Assembly (NCBI GenBank): GCA_964505195.1
Contig: CAZDGV010000007.1
Span: 1-64,000 of the forward strand
Source: CAZDGV01 sp964505195
GTDB taxonomy: Bacteria > Bacteroidota > Bacteroidia > Chitinophagales > Chitinophagaceae
Length of the DNA stretch: 64,000 nucleotides
Direction of reading: 5' to 3'
Part shown: positions 24,111-32,885 of the stretch, in pieces
Position numbering within the stretch: position 1 is the first letter of the stretch
Layout of the letters: each line of letters begins with the position of its first letter
Notes under the pieces: generated by a model
The model's input: only the letters and a program-made list of their open reading frames with translations
Databases searched by the model: none
What the model was told of the DNA's origin: nothing
Program-made: the position numbers and the translations under genes

Positions 24111-24283
24111 AACGTATGTGAGCAATCGCTTCACAATGCAGCAAAAATATTTTCCACAAACAAATATCTGTCCATTCAATACAATACGTCTCCGTACCCT
24201 GTTATAAATATGCAAAATATTTAACTGTGCAGTTTGTGTAAAGCATGAAACTGTTCGTAATTTGATATGCTTAAATTATTCAT

Positions 24284-25120
24284 ATGCGATTACTTTCTGC
24301 CGCTTGCATGATTAGCATGCTTCTTCCCTTTTCTTCTAACGCCCAAGTATTAGAAAAATTATGGGAAACCGATACCGTTTTTAAAGTACCAGAATCAGTG
24401 TTATACAGCAAGCATCATGACTTGTTGTTTGTATCAAATATTGAAGGCACGCAGCCCTGGGGGAAAGATGGAGCCGGAAGCATTGGCAAGATGCGCACCA
24501 ATGGCGAAATCATACAAGCTGAATGGATTAGAGGCTTGGATGCGCCCAAGGGCATGGCGCTGCGTGGCAATACGCTGATCGTTGCCGACCTGAAAACAAT
24601 TAAAACAGTGGATATCAAAAAAGAAAAAATTATTCATACGCTGGAAGTAGATGGAGCACAAACGCTGAATGATGTAACCATGGATGAAAAAGGGATTGTT
24701 TTTGTGTCGGATTCACGCGGCAAAAAAGTTTACCGAGTTGAGCAAAATAAAGCTGAAGTGTTTATTGATAGCACCCACGGACTCCGCGGACCCAATGGCG
24801 TACTAGTGTACAAAGGAAGTTTATATGTACTGGATGCAGGTACACTTTATCGTGTACAGTCAGATAAAAGCTTACAAAAATTGGCAGACGGTATGGAAGG
24901 TGGTACCGATGGCATAGAAGCTTATAGCAATGATGCCTTTATAGTGAGTTGCTGGGGCGGTGTGCTATATTTTGTAAAAACAGACGGCACGAAGGAGAAA
25001 TTACTCGACACCCGAAAAGAAAGCATCAACAGCGCAGATATCGGATACAATGCAGCAGAGAAAACGATTTATGTTCCAACTTTTTGGAAAAATAAAATCA
25101 TTGCCTACCGCATCCAATAA
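24284..25120 (+). CDS. exported SMP-30/gluconolactonase-like beta-propeller
   Basis: 278 residues with a signal peptide (CMISMLLPFSSNAQ) and a six-bladed-propeller body resembling SMP-30/gluconolaconase family proteins: VPESVLYSKHHDLLFVSNIEG, LDAPKGMALRGNTLIVAD, LNDVTMDEKGIVFVSDS, GPNGVLVYKGSLYVLD. The metal-site residues of true lactonases are only partly evident, so it may be a non-catalytic propeller. A TAATTTGA at 24258, one base short of the usual -7 element, precedes it. It ends convergently with the SPFH gene across a nested inverted repeat. Confidence 0.82.
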   Translation: MRLLSAACMISMLLPFSSNAQVLEKLWETDTVFKVPESVLYSKHHDLLFVSNIEGTQPWGKDGAGSIGKMRTNGEIIQAEWIRGLDAPKGMALRGNTLIVADLKTIKTVDIKKEKIIHTLEVDGAQTLNDVTMDEKGIVFVSDSRGKKVYRVEQNKAEVFIDSTHGLRGPNGVLVYKGSLYVLDAGTLYRVQSDKSLQKLADGMEGGTDGIEAYSNDAFIVSCWGGVLYFVKTDGTKEKLLDTRKESINSADIGYNAAEKTIYVPTFWKNKIIAYRIQ

Positions 25121-25124
25121 AAAA

Positions 25125-25180
25125 GCGTTCATCCGATATAGATGGGTACTGAAACAATTAGTACACAATTGGATGAACGC
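25125..25180. terminator. nested inverted repeat between convergent genes, possible bidirectional terminator
   Basis: Outer perfect 10-bp arms GCGTTCATCC (25125-25134) and GGATGAACGC (25171-25180) enclose a second inverted repeat GTACT/AGTAC (25146-25150/25160-25164). Six A precede the left arm, giving a T-run for the minus-strand transcript. It fills the spacer between the SMP-30 and SPFH stops. Confidence 0.55.
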
Positions 25181-25203
25181 CTTGTATTGAAGAAGCGCTC
25201 CTA

Positions 25204-26133
25204 TTAAGAAGTGCCTGCCTGCTTGATCATCAATCCTTGAATTTGCTTCATGGTTTTTTCCATTCCATCGGCACTGCCATCGAGGAAAATCACATTGCCT
25301 TTGCCGTATTCTGCAAAGTTCTTGATGGCTTCTGTCCACATACTGAATAAAATTACGTTAGTATCGAGGTTTGCCTGTTTCATCTGCTCCGCAGCTTCTG
25401 TCATACCGCGCGCCACTTCCTGACGGAACAATGCCACACCTTGTCCGCGCAAGCGCGCAGCTTCTCTTTCTGCTTCGGCGGCAATTTTAATGGAATTACC
25501 CTCTGCCTCTGCAGATTTCGTTTTGGTAATGAGTAATGCCTGACCTTCATTCTCAGCTGCTGCCTTTAAGTTGTTCGAAGCAACTACTTTGCTCATAGAG
25601 TCCATCACCACCTGATCGAAAGTGATATCATTGATTTGCAGATCCTGCAAATGATAACCCCATGTTTCAAGCGTATGATCCACCTCGGTTTTAACAAACT
25701 CGACGATTTCACGACGTGCACCGAGTATTTCAGCCTGTCGCTTTGTTGCAACAAAAGCGCGGATGTTCCCTTCAATGGTGCGGACAAGCGCCTGCATCAG
25801 ATCGCGATCGCTGATGAATTTAAATGCCACATTTTTAATGGTTTCCTCATTCTGATCGAGAACCGAGTATAATAACATCGACTTGAAATACACATTTGCC
25901 TGATCGATGGTTACTGCTTGAAACTCCAGTTCAACCGAGCGGTTTTGAATGCTGATGCGCTTGTAAATCTGCTCGAGCAGAGGAATTTTAAAATTCAGTC
26001 CGGGACGCAACACGCGTCTGTATTTCCCAAACATAGTGATCACTGCAATAGTACCCTGATTCACAGTTACCAACCCGGAAAAAGCGAATAAAAGAAGGAT
26101 GACCAACCATACATAACCTGAGATGAATTCCAT
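25204..26133 (-). CDS. SPFH/band-7 domain membrane protein (slipin-like)
   Basis: 309 residues: an N-terminal membrane helix (YVWLVILLLFAFSGLVTV), then an SPFH domain (GTIAVITMFGKYRRVLRPGLNFKIPLLEQI, SVELEFQAVTIDQANVYF). A long Ala/Glu-rich coiled coil (KAAAENEGQALLITKTKSAEAEGNSIKIAAEAEREAARLRG compositionally) and a Met-rich end follow. Members form membrane-microdomain oligomers like stomatin or flotillin. No NfeD partner is adjacent. A TAACTTCG -7-like element on the minus strand at 26148-26155 gives a leader of about 10 nt. Confidence 0.93.
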   Translation of the reverse strand: MEFISGYVWLVILLLFAFSGLVTVNQGTIAVITMFGKYRRVLRPGLNFKIPLLEQIYKRISIQNRSVELEFQAVTIDQANVYFKSMLLYSVLDQNEETIKNVAFKFISDRDLMQALVRTIEGNIRAFVATKRQAEILGARREIVEFVKTEVDHTLETWGYHLQDLQINDITFDQVVMDSMSKVVASNNLKAAAENEGQALLITKTKSAEAEGNSIKIAAEAEREAARLRGQGVALFRQEVARGMTEAAEQMKQANLDTNVILFSMWTEAIKNFAEYGKGNVIFLDGSADGMEKTMKQIQGLMIKQAGTS

Positions 26134-26147
26134 AATGATAATTTGTA

Positions 26148-26155
26148 CGAAGTTA
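26148..26155 (-). promoter_or_regulatory. -7-like element for the SPFH gene
   Basis: Minus-strand TAACTTCG, identical to the element before folD, 14 bases before the ATG at 26133. Confidence 0.4.
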
Positions 26156-26176
26156 CTATTTTAGATCATTTTTTTT

Positions 26177-27436
26177 CTAGCTTAAGATGGAAGCATTTTC
26201 TTCCCATACCTGTACCAGCTCCATCAGCATTGCTACCGACTTTTCCATATCCGCCACACCAATCCATTCCTGTTTGGAATGAATCGCCTGCATACCCGTG
26301 AATAAGTTGGGACAGGGAAGTCCCATATAGCTCAGTCGACTACCATCCGTTCCGCCACGAATACTTTCCTTTCTTACCTCTATACCAGCACGCTGATATG
26401 CCGCCTGAGCATATTGAACAATATGCGGAAAGCGATCCAACACCTGCTTCATATTGCGATATTGCTCCTGCACCTTCATTTCAAAATGACCACCGGGATA
26501 AGCCGATAAAACCTCTTCTGCCATTTTACGAAGAGTTGAAGCATATTCAATCAGTCCCTCATCATTAAAATCACGTATGATCAAATCCACCACTGCTTTT
26601 TCTGCATTCCCTGAAAAAGATACGGGATGAACAAATCCTTCGCGCCTCTCCGTGTGCTCAGGGCACCAGCTGTTTTTCGGAAGTTGATGAATAAAGTCTG
26701 ATGCTATTTTCAACGCATTGATCATCTTTCCTTTTGCATAGCCTGGGTGTGCGCTTACGCCGTAGAATGTAATGTTACATGCATCGGCACTGAAGGTTTC
26801 ATCTTCCAGGCTGCCACACTCACCGCCATCCAGCGTATATGCAACATCGGCTGCCAATTTTTTCAAATCCAGATGCACGGTTCCCTTACCCACCTCTTCA
26901 TCGGGCGTAAAAAGCAATTTAATCGCACCATGCCTTGGTGCGGATGAATGCATCAAAGCTGCTGCCATGCTCATAATAATCGCCACACCTGCTTTATCAT
27001 CGGCACCGAGCAATGTATTGCCTGAACCTGTGATGATGCTTTCGCCAAGATGTGCTTTTAAATAGGGATTACGAGTGATGGATAATACCTGTGAAGGATC
27101 ATCGGGCAAAACAATGTCGGATCCATTATAGTTTTCATGCAGCAGTGGTTTTACATCTTTACCACTGCAATCGGGAGCTGTATCAACATGCGCACAGAAA
27201 CAAATTACAGGTACTGCCTTTTCAGTATTAGAGGGAATGGTAGCATACACATACCCAAAATCGTCCATCGCAGCATCGTTAACGCCCATATCTTGCAATT
27301 CTTTCACCAACATACGACTCAGGTCTTTCTGCTTTTCTGTGGTGGGCGATGTTTCTGAATGGGGATCACTTTGCGTATCGACCTGCACATAACGCATCAG
27401 TCTTTCTGCTGTGCCGTATTTATATGTTTGCTTCAT
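26177..27436 (-). CDS. pepT: peptidase T (tripeptide aminopeptidase)
   Basis: 419-residue M20B zinc peptidase removing N-terminal residues from tripeptides in the cytoplasm. Metal-site blocks: CFCAHVDTAPD (first His/Asp), TLLGADDKAGVAI (bridging Asp), TPDEEVGKGT (catalytic Glu and ligand Glu), AYTLDGGECGSLEDETFSA, and a late IRGGTDGSRLSYMGLPCPNLFTG. The dimerisation lid (FYGVSAHPGYAKGKMINALKIA) is present. Length and motif order are normal. It follows the SPFH gene upstream on the same strand (spacer 43 bp). Confidence 0.96.
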   Translation of the reverse strand: MKQTYKYGTAERLMRYVQVDTQSDPHSETSPTTEKQKDLSRMLVKELQDMGVNDAAMDDFGYVYATIPSNTEKAVPVICFCAHVDTAPDCSGKDVKPLLHENYNGSDIVLPDDPSQVLSITRNPYLKAHLGESIITGSGNTLLGADDKAGVAIIMSMAAALMHSSAPRHGAIKLLFTPDEEVGKGTVHLDLKKLAADVAYTLDGGECGSLEDETFSADACNITFYGVSAHPGYAKGKMINALKIASDFIHQLPKNSWCPEHTERREGFVHPVSFSGNAEKAVVDLIIRDFNDEGLIEYASTLRKMAEEVLSAYPGGHFEMKVQEQYRNMKQVLDRFPHIVQYAQAAYQRAGIEVRKESIRGGTDGSRLSYMGLPCPNLFTGMQAIHSKQEWIGVADMEKSVAMLMELVQVWEENASILS

Positions 27437-27633
27437 TGATTTTAATTGAGCTACAAAATAAAGAAATCGATATCGGTTTGCGCCTTAAATTATAGTCTCG
27501 AACCTATATTCATCCTGCTTTGGTTTTAAATTACTGTTAGGCAAGAACTGGCATAAACATTTTAGCAGATATCCTTGTCGATGCAATACGAATGAAGTAT
27601 TTTCAAACTGTCGTTTAGAAAAAGGCTCAAACC

Positions 27634-27641
27634 TAATTTCG
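27634..27641 (+). promoter_or_regulatory. -7-like element for the gene at 27657
   Basis: TAATTTCG, one mismatch to TAnnTTTG, ending 15 bases before the ATG. Confidence 0.35.
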
Positions 27642-27656
27642 ATTAAAACAAACAGT

Positions 27657-28214
27657 ATGACAACTAAAAAAATAATAGGTGCCATTGTAGGCGGGGTTTT
27701 CATGTTTGTATGGCAATTTTTTTCCTGGTCGGTTATAGATATGCACCGTCCGCAGCAGATGTACACCCCCAACCAGGATACCATTCTGCAGTTTTTGGAT
27801 GATCAGCTAGCATCTGACGGGGCATTTTATTTACCTACGGTTCCTGAAAGTGCCGGCGCAGAAGAAGCAAACCAATTGTACCAAAAGAATATTGGTAAGC
27901 CCTGGGCACAGGTATTCTTTCACAAGCAAATGAAAGACAACATGCTCAGAAATATGCTGCGCGGACTCCTCATCAATATTGTTACCATCTGGCTTTTTGT
28001 TTGGGTGGTTGGAAAAATTTCGAATAGCAGTTTCTTAACCGTTCTACTGGCAGCACTAGCTACTGGATTAATTGTATTTTTCAATGAACCTTACACAACG
28101 CATATCTGGTTTGAAACTTTCGATTTGAAAGCTAGTTTTACGGACGCGCTGATTAGTTGGGGAATAATAGGACTATGGCTGGGATGGTGGTTAAACCGAA
28201 AAGAAAAGTACTGA
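27657..28214 (+). CDS. hypothetical four-helix membrane protein
   Basis: 185 residues I do not recognise. An N-terminal helix (IIGAIVGGVFMFVWQFFSWSV) is followed by about 75 soluble residues (probably periplasmic, with DQLASDGAFYLP and a QVFFHKQMKDNMLRNMLRG segment). Three closely spaced hydrophobic helices follow (LLINIVTIWLFVWVV, FLTVLLAALATGLIVFF, ALISWGIIGLWLGWWL), then a short basic tail. It stands alone between the divergent pepT and the convergent FKBP gene. Proteins of this shape are common in Bacteroidota without known function. Confidence 0.8.
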   Translation: MTTKKIIGAIVGGVFMFVWQFFSWSVIDMHRPQQMYTPNQDTILQFLDDQLASDGAFYLPTVPESAGAEEANQLYQKNIGKPWAQVFFHKQMKDNMLRNMLRGLLINIVTIWLFVWVVGKISNSSFLTVLLAALATGLIVFFNEPYTTHIWFETFDLKASFTDALISWGIIGLWLGWWLNRKEKY

Positions 28215-28219
28215 CAAAA

Positions 28220-28246
28220 AAAGCGCTCCGAAATTCGGAACGCTTT
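28220..28246. terminator. bidirectional intrinsic terminator
   Basis: Stem AAAGCG-C-TCCGA / TCGGA-A-CGCTTT with one mismatch and the short AAT loop. A-rich sequence on one side and TTT on the other serve both convergent genes (27657 and FKBP). Confidence 0.75.
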
Positions 28247-28265
28247 ACAAACTGTTTCGGATGAG

Positions 28266-28715
28266 TTATTCCGTGATGATCAGCGATTTCGGATCAATAC
28301 CGACAATTTCAATATCAAACACAAGCTCTTTGCCCGACAGGAAATGATTGGCATCGAGTTTTACATGTGCCTCAGTTACTTCAACCACCGTAACGGGAAA
28401 TTGCTGGCCACTGCTGTTATTCATCATCAGCTGCATGCCTTCTTCCGGAGTAATATGTGGGGGAAAATCGGTACGGGGAAAATCCATTACCATCTCTTCG
28501 TTGCGCGGACCATATCCTTCTTCCGGACTGATATTAATTGTTTTCTTTTCGCCGATGGCCATACCCACCACTGCGTTATCGAAACCTCTGATCATCATTC
28601 CGGCTCCTACCTCAAATTCAAGCGGCTCACGTCCTGCGGATGAATCAAATTGCTCTCCGTTTACGAGACGTCCACTGTAATGAACGCGAACGGTATCTCC
28701 TTTCTTTATTTGCAT
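28266..28715 (-). CDS. FKBP-type (SlyD-like) peptidyl-prolyl isomerase
   Basis: 149 residues. The FKBP start is KKGDTVRVHYSGRLVNGEQFDSSAGREPLEFEVGAGMMIRGFDNAVVGMAIGEKKTI, with an IF (insert-in-flap) domain between, as in SlyD. The C-terminus NHFLSGKELVFDIEIVGI is typical. The histidine-rich metal-binding tail of E. coli SlyD is missing. The chosen ATG at 28715 gives MQIKKGDTV; a TTG at 28733 would add six residues but lies just after a TACCTTGC promoter-like element. Confidence 0.92.
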   Translation of the reverse strand: MQIKKGDTVRVHYSGRLVNGEQFDSSAGREPLEFEVGAGMMIRGFDNAVVGMAIGEKKTINISPEEGYGPRNEEMVMDFPRTDFPPHITPEEGMQLMMNNSSGQQFPVTVVEVTEAHVKLDANHFLSGKELVFDIEIVGIDPKSLIITE

Positions 28716-28898
28716 ACTTTTGATTTTGGGCAAGGTACCCGTTTATCGCATGTTATCCTAATTAATTTTGACATATTGCCCGGAGATAACCCCATAAAAA
28801 AAGGATCTGATCAAGTTTTTATCTGGAACGCAACGATTCTTAAAAGGAATGAATATTTTCACAGCAGAATACGTCTTTAACGCTCAAATTCATTTTTT

Positions 28899-30164
28899 AT
28901 GAAAGCATATCTATTCGCAATTGTGCTACTCTTACATATTTCCTACAGCAGTGCACAATCTAAAAGAGGACACTATACCCGTTCCGGCGATCATGCCATT
29001 ATGCCGGGCGCAGAACGTTTGAATCAATATCTCCCACTGCTGCAAAACAAACGAGTTGCAGTTTTTGCCAATCATACTTCCATGGTGGGTAAAACACATC
29101 TGGTAGATACATTAAAAAAGAGCGGCGTAAACGTGGCATTGATTTTTGGTCCTGAACACGGATTTCGCGGAGATGCCGATGCAGGTGAAAAAATTGGCAA
29201 CTACACCGATGCACAAACCGGCATACCGGTGGTTTCACTATACGGTAGCAAAAGGAAACCCGGCAAAGAAGATTTACAGAATATTGATGTAATGATTTTT
29301 GATATCCAGGATGTTGGATTGCGTTATTACACATATATCTCCTCGCTTGAATATTATTTAGAAGCGGCCATTGAACATGGCAAACACCTTATCGTACTCG
29401 ACCGCCCCAATCCCAACGGACATTATGTGGACGGACCGGTGCTGGAAAAGCCGTTTCGTTCTTTTATTGGCATGCAATCGGTTCCCATTGTTTACGGCAT
29501 GACCATCGGCGAATATGCGCAAATGCTCTTGGGCGAAGGATGGTACGATGCTTCGGTGAAAGCAAAAACGCATGCAGATTTCGAACTCAGCGTAATTCCC
29601 TGCAACAACTACGACCACACATCGCTGTATGCGCTTCCGGTTAAGCCCTCTCCCAACCTGCCCGATATGGGATCAATTTATTTGTACAGCTCAACTTGCT
29701 TTTTTGAAGGCACTGTTTTAAGTGAAGGTCGCGGAACACCCAAACCCTTTCAAATATTCGGACATCCTTCGCTGCCCAACAACATTGCATCACGCTTTGC
29801 ATATACCTTCACACCGCGCAGCATGGATGGAGCCAAAAATCCCAAACTCAAAGATCAGCTCTGTTATGGTTGGAATTTAAGTGGCACGGATGAGGAAGTG
29901 AGAAATCTGGTTGATAATAAAGTACAACTCAAATGGTTACTGGAAGCATACCAGTTGTTTCCGCAAAAAGACTCTTTTTTCCTACGTCCGAAATCCGGAA
30001 AAATGGAAGACTACTTTTTCAATAAGCTTGCAGGCAATGCAACGCTTATGCAACAAATCATCAGTGGCGTTCCGGAAGTAGAAATAAGAAAGAGCTGGGC
30101 TCCGGGACTTGAGAAGTTCAAAGCCATCCGCAAGCAATATCTTTTGTATAAAGACTTTGAATAA
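28899..30164 (+). CDS. NamZ-like exo-beta-N-acetylmuramidase (DUF1343, YbbC family)
   Basis: 421 residues with a signal peptide (YLFAIVLLLHISYSSAQ) and the DUF1343 body: GAERLNQYLPLLQNKRVAVFANHTSMVG, IFGPEHGFRGDADAGEKI, LYGSKRKPGKEDLQNIDVMIFDIQDVGLRYYTYIS, LDRPNPNGHYVDGPVLE, ACFFEGTVLSEGRGTPKPFQ-like block. Characterised members (NamZ, GH171) remove terminal MurNAc from peptidoglycan fragments in cell-wall recycling. It acts in the periplasm or is anchored to the envelope. A LysM protein gene lies 1 kb away, but I see no operon link. Confidence 0.93.
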   Translation: MKAYLFAIVLLLHISYSSAQSKRGHYTRSGDHAIMPGAERLNQYLPLLQNKRVAVFANHTSMVGKTHLVDTLKKSGVNVALIFGPEHGFRGDADAGEKIGNYTDAQTGIPVVSLYGSKRKPGKEDLQNIDVMIFDIQDVGLRYYTYISSLEYYLEAAIEHGKHLIVLDRPNPNGHYVDGPVLEKPFRSFIGMQSVPIVYGMTIGEYAQMLLGEGWYDASVKAKTHADFELSVIPCNNYDHTSLYALPVKPSPNLPDMGSIYLYSSTCFFEGTVLSEGRGTPKPFQIFGHPSLPNNIASRFAYTFTPRSMDGAKNPKLKDQLCYGWNLSGTDEEVRNLVDNKVQLKWLLEAYQLFPQKDSFFLRPKSGKMEDYFFNKLAGNATLMQQIISGVPEVEIRKSWAPGLEKFKAIRKQYLLYKDFE

Positions 30165-30197
30165 GATTGTACAGTTGTAGAGAACCGATTGACCATC

Positions 30198-31154
30198 ATG
30201 GCGAAAACATTGAGAGACTTGAGGATTGTTTTTATGGGCACGCCCGATTTCGCGGTGGCATCGTTGGATGCATTGGTAAAAGCAGGAGCCAATATTGTGG
30301 GTGTCGTTACCGCACCTGATAAACCGGCAGGTAGGGGCTTTAAGGTTGCCGAAAGTGCGGTTAAAAAATTTGCGCTTGCAAAAGGCTTGCATATTATGCA
30401 ACCCGAAAAACTCAAAGACCCCCATTTTATTTCAGCGCTTGAGTCGCTCCATGCAGACGTACAAGTGGTCGTAGCTTTTCGTATGCTTCCAAAGCAGGTA
30501 TGGCAGATGCCACCCATGGGTACGATTAATTTGCATGGATCATTGCTACCACAGTACCGCGGTGCGGCCCCCATTCACTGGGCGGTGATACATGGCGATA
30601 AGCAAACCGGTGTTACTACTTTTCAGCTGCAACATGAAATTGATACCGGCAATATTTTATTACAAGCATCTTTTCCCATAGGCGAAGATGAAAATACGGG
30701 ATCGGTGCATGATCGCATGATGCATATCGGTGCAGTCCTACTGGTGAAAACCATGGAAGGCATTGCAGCGGGTTCACTTCAGCCAAAACCTCAGAAAACA
30801 CTGATAGAAGATGAAAGCGCATTACGACACGCCCCAAAAATATTCACAGAAACCTGTCGCATTGATTTTCAGCAAAGCATAGACAAAGTGCACAACCTCG
30901 TACGCGGACTATCCCCCGTTCCCGGTGCATTCACTCTGCTGGAAGGAAAAACGCTCAAGATCTTTAAAACGAGCAAATCGTATGAAACACCACGAGTTGA
31001 AGCTGGCCAATTTGAAACAGACGGGAAATCCTTTTTGAAATTTGCATGCAGCGACGGATACATTTCAGTGCTGGAACTTCAGCTGGAAGGAAAGAAAAGA
31101 ATGGAAATACAGGAATTTCTGAGAGGATATCGGTTCGGTCAAAGTATTAATTAG
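30198..31154 (+). CDS. fmt: methionyl-tRNA formyltransferase
   Basis: Formylates initiator Met-tRNA using 10-formyltetrahydrofolate. 318 residues from the ATG at 30198 (an upstream in-frame TTG at 30189 would add three). The folate/catalytic core is clear: RIVFMGTPDFAVASLDAL, GVVTAPDKPAGRG, and the SLLPQYRGAAPIHWAVIHGDKQTGVTTF block with catalytic Asn/His/Asp positions (INLHGS, the GDKQTG Asp). The C-terminal OB-like tRNA-binding domain follows. It overlaps the convergent LysM gene by 8 bp. Confidence 0.96.
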   Translation: MAKTLRDLRIVFMGTPDFAVASLDALVKAGANIVGVVTAPDKPAGRGFKVAESAVKKFALAKGLHIMQPEKLKDPHFISALESLHADVQVVVAFRMLPKQVWQMPPMGTINLHGSLLPQYRGAAPIHWAVIHGDKQTGVTTFQLQHEIDTGNILLQASFPIGEDENTGSVHDRMMHIGAVLLVKTMEGIAAGSLQPKPQKTLIEDESALRHAPKIFTETCRIDFQQSIDKVHNLVRGLSPVPGAFTLLEGKTLKIFKTSKSYETPRVEAGQFETDGKSFLKFACSDGYISVLELQLEGKKRMEIQEFLRGYRFGQSIN

Positions 31155-32121
31155 CCCATCGCAACGCCAGTTCAAAATTAGTTGCGCTAATGCCCAGCTG
31201 TGATGCAGCAGCATTGCTGATGCGTAACTGCAAATTGCTTTCGCCACTTGTTTCCTGTACACCAGCGATCACTTTTGCATAAACCGATTTTCCATTTGCT
31301 GTATTAACCAAATGAACGATGGTTCCTTTTTCAACCCCATCAAGCAACACATAATACTTACCATCGTTCCAACCGCTGTTGCTTTTAAAAATTCCTGCAC
31401 TGAATATCTGCTGTTCACCTGCAAGCTTACCATTATTGGTTTGGCGATTGTACTCTTCCATAAAAAATCCGGAACCGCCATACATGGTTACAGAAGTTTC
31501 CTGTGTAGCGGTTTCAACAGCCGCAATTGTCTTGGGTAATTCAGTTTGCTTCTGAACCATTGGCTCTGCCTTTTTTTCAGCAACAACCGCTTCAGGTAAT
31601 GTCTCAGTTTTAATAGGCGCTGTGCTTCTAACGGCTTGCGCCATGGAAGCAAGGGAAGATAGATTTTTATCCACTTTTAAATAACCAATAATAAGGCGCT
31701 GCCCGGCTTTTACCGACTGGCTGCCCAAATTATTCCATGCTGTCAAGCGGTCTTTGTCCGCCCGATAAACATCCGCGATGCGAGGCAAATTCTCCCCTGC
31801 TTTCACCACATGATATAAGGGAACGAACACTTCATTTTCATTACTGCTACCACCTTGATAAAAATTAACTTCATTCAGCGGAATGCGTATTACTTGCCCG
31901 ATACTAAGTGGAGCATTTAAATCTATACTATTGTAGGGCGCATACACACGCGGACTGATATTGTAAATTCTGCCGATGCTGTAAAAATTTTCTTTAGCAC
32001 CGATGGTATGATCCAGATAGGGCGCACCGGCTTTATCGAGCTTAACCAATAAAGAAGATTGCTGTGCGTGCACCAGATGAGTGAAACAGCATAGCAGCAG
32101 TATGATACAGATTGATCTCAT
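31147..32121 (-). CDS. exported LysM-domain protein
   Basis: 324 residues. A signal peptide (CIILLLCCFTHLVHAQ) is followed by two LysM-like repeats: APYLDHTIGAKENFYSIGRIYNISPRVYAPYNSI and LYHVVKAGENLPRIADVYRADKDRLTAWNNLGSQSVKAGQRLIIG. A Glu/Val/Ala-rich linker follows, then a C-terminal beta domain (IFSAGIFKSNSGWNDGKYYVLLDGVEKGTIVHLV...LALRWAN) that looks like a double-psi beta-barrel seen in RlpA-type proteins. It probably binds peptidoglycan in the periplasm. Its end overlaps fmt by 8 bp. Confidence 0.88.
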   Translation of the reverse strand: MRSICIILLLCCFTHLVHAQQSSLLVKLDKAGAPYLDHTIGAKENFYSIGRIYNISPRVYAPYNSIDLNAPLSIGQVIRIPLNEVNFYQGGSSNENEVFVPLYHVVKAGENLPRIADVYRADKDRLTAWNNLGSQSVKAGQRLIIGYLKVDKNLSSLASMAQAVRSTAPIKTETLPEAVVAEKKAEPMVQKQTELPKTIAAVETATQETSVTMYGGSGFFMEEYNRQTNNGKLAGEQQIFSAGIFKSNSGWNDGKYYVLLDGVEKGTIVHLVNTANGKSVYAKVIAGVQETSGESNLQLRISNAAASQLGISATNFELALRWAN

Positions 32122-32206
32122 TATTCAGAATTTCACAGCAAAGATGCATAAACCCTGCAAGAATATCCGCTCAAACAATTGAACTTTTCCTAACATTGTG
32201 TGAAGA

Positions 32207-32833
32207 ATGGCAAAGCAGAAATTTTATGTAGTTTGGAAAGGCAGGAAGCCCGGTGTGTATCGCAGCTGGGAAGAGTGTAAAGCACAGGTACATGGCTTTG
32301 CCGGTCCGGTTTACAAGGCATTTGAAACACTGCAAGCAGCTGAAACGGCTTTTGGAGGTAATGCATGGAAATATATTGGCACCGGTACAAAAGCAAAGAA
32401 AACGCCACCTGAAAATATCGGCAAACCTATGCCGGAAAGCATTTGCGTAGATGCTGCCTGGAACAGCGTTGAAAAAGACATGGAATACCAGGGCATCTAT
32501 TTTAATAGTGGAAAAAAAATATTTCACAAAGGCCCTTTCCGCGATGGCACCAACAATGTGGGCGAATTTTTAGCCATTGTACATGCGCTTGCCTATTGCA
32601 AAAAACACGGACTGCATCATACACCCATTTATTCCGATAGCCGTAATGCGATCGGTTGGGTGCGCACGAAAAAATGCAATACTAAACTGGAAGCAACCCC
32701 TCACAATTCTGACCTATTTGATTTAATCGATCGCGCTTTGCAATGGCTCAAAGAAAATGCCTATCAAAATCCTATTCTCAAATGGGAGACCAAGGCTTGG
32801 GGTGAAAATCCAGCAGATTTTGGGAGAAAATAA
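32207..32833 (+). CDS. ribonuclease H with viroplasmin-type N-terminal domain
   Basis: 208 residues: an N-terminal hybrid-binding (caulimovirus viroplasmin-like) domain KFYVVWKGRKPGVYRSWEECKAQVHGFAGPVYKAFETLQAAE, then a type 1 RNase H domain. The four catalytic acids appear as ICVDAAW (Asp), NNVGEFLAIVHAL (Glu), IYSDSRNAI (Asp) and GENPADFGRK (Asp). It removes RNA from RNA/DNA hybrids. Family members of this architecture are named ribonuclease H family protein in Bacteroidota. It is divergent from the LysM gene and transcribed alone. Confidence 0.93.
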   Translation: MAKQKFYVVWKGRKPGVYRSWEECKAQVHGFAGPVYKAFETLQAAETAFGGNAWKYIGTGTKAKKTPPENIGKPMPESICVDAAWNSVEKDMEYQGIYFNSGKKIFHKGPFRDGTNNVGEFLAIVHALAYCKKHGLHHTPIYSDSRNAIGWVRTKKCNTKLEATPHNSDLFDLIDRALQWLKENAYQNPILKWETKAWGENPADFGRK

Positions 32834-32885
32834 AGCGTTGTTTTATTTAGCATGCTTTTCAATAGAACACAAGACAACAAATTAA

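Noticed and set aside
24111..24257. Possible small RNA in the AT-rich spacer between exbB and the SMP-30 gene
   Set aside because: I found no stable helix, T-run or promoter pair there; it is just AT-rich sequence.
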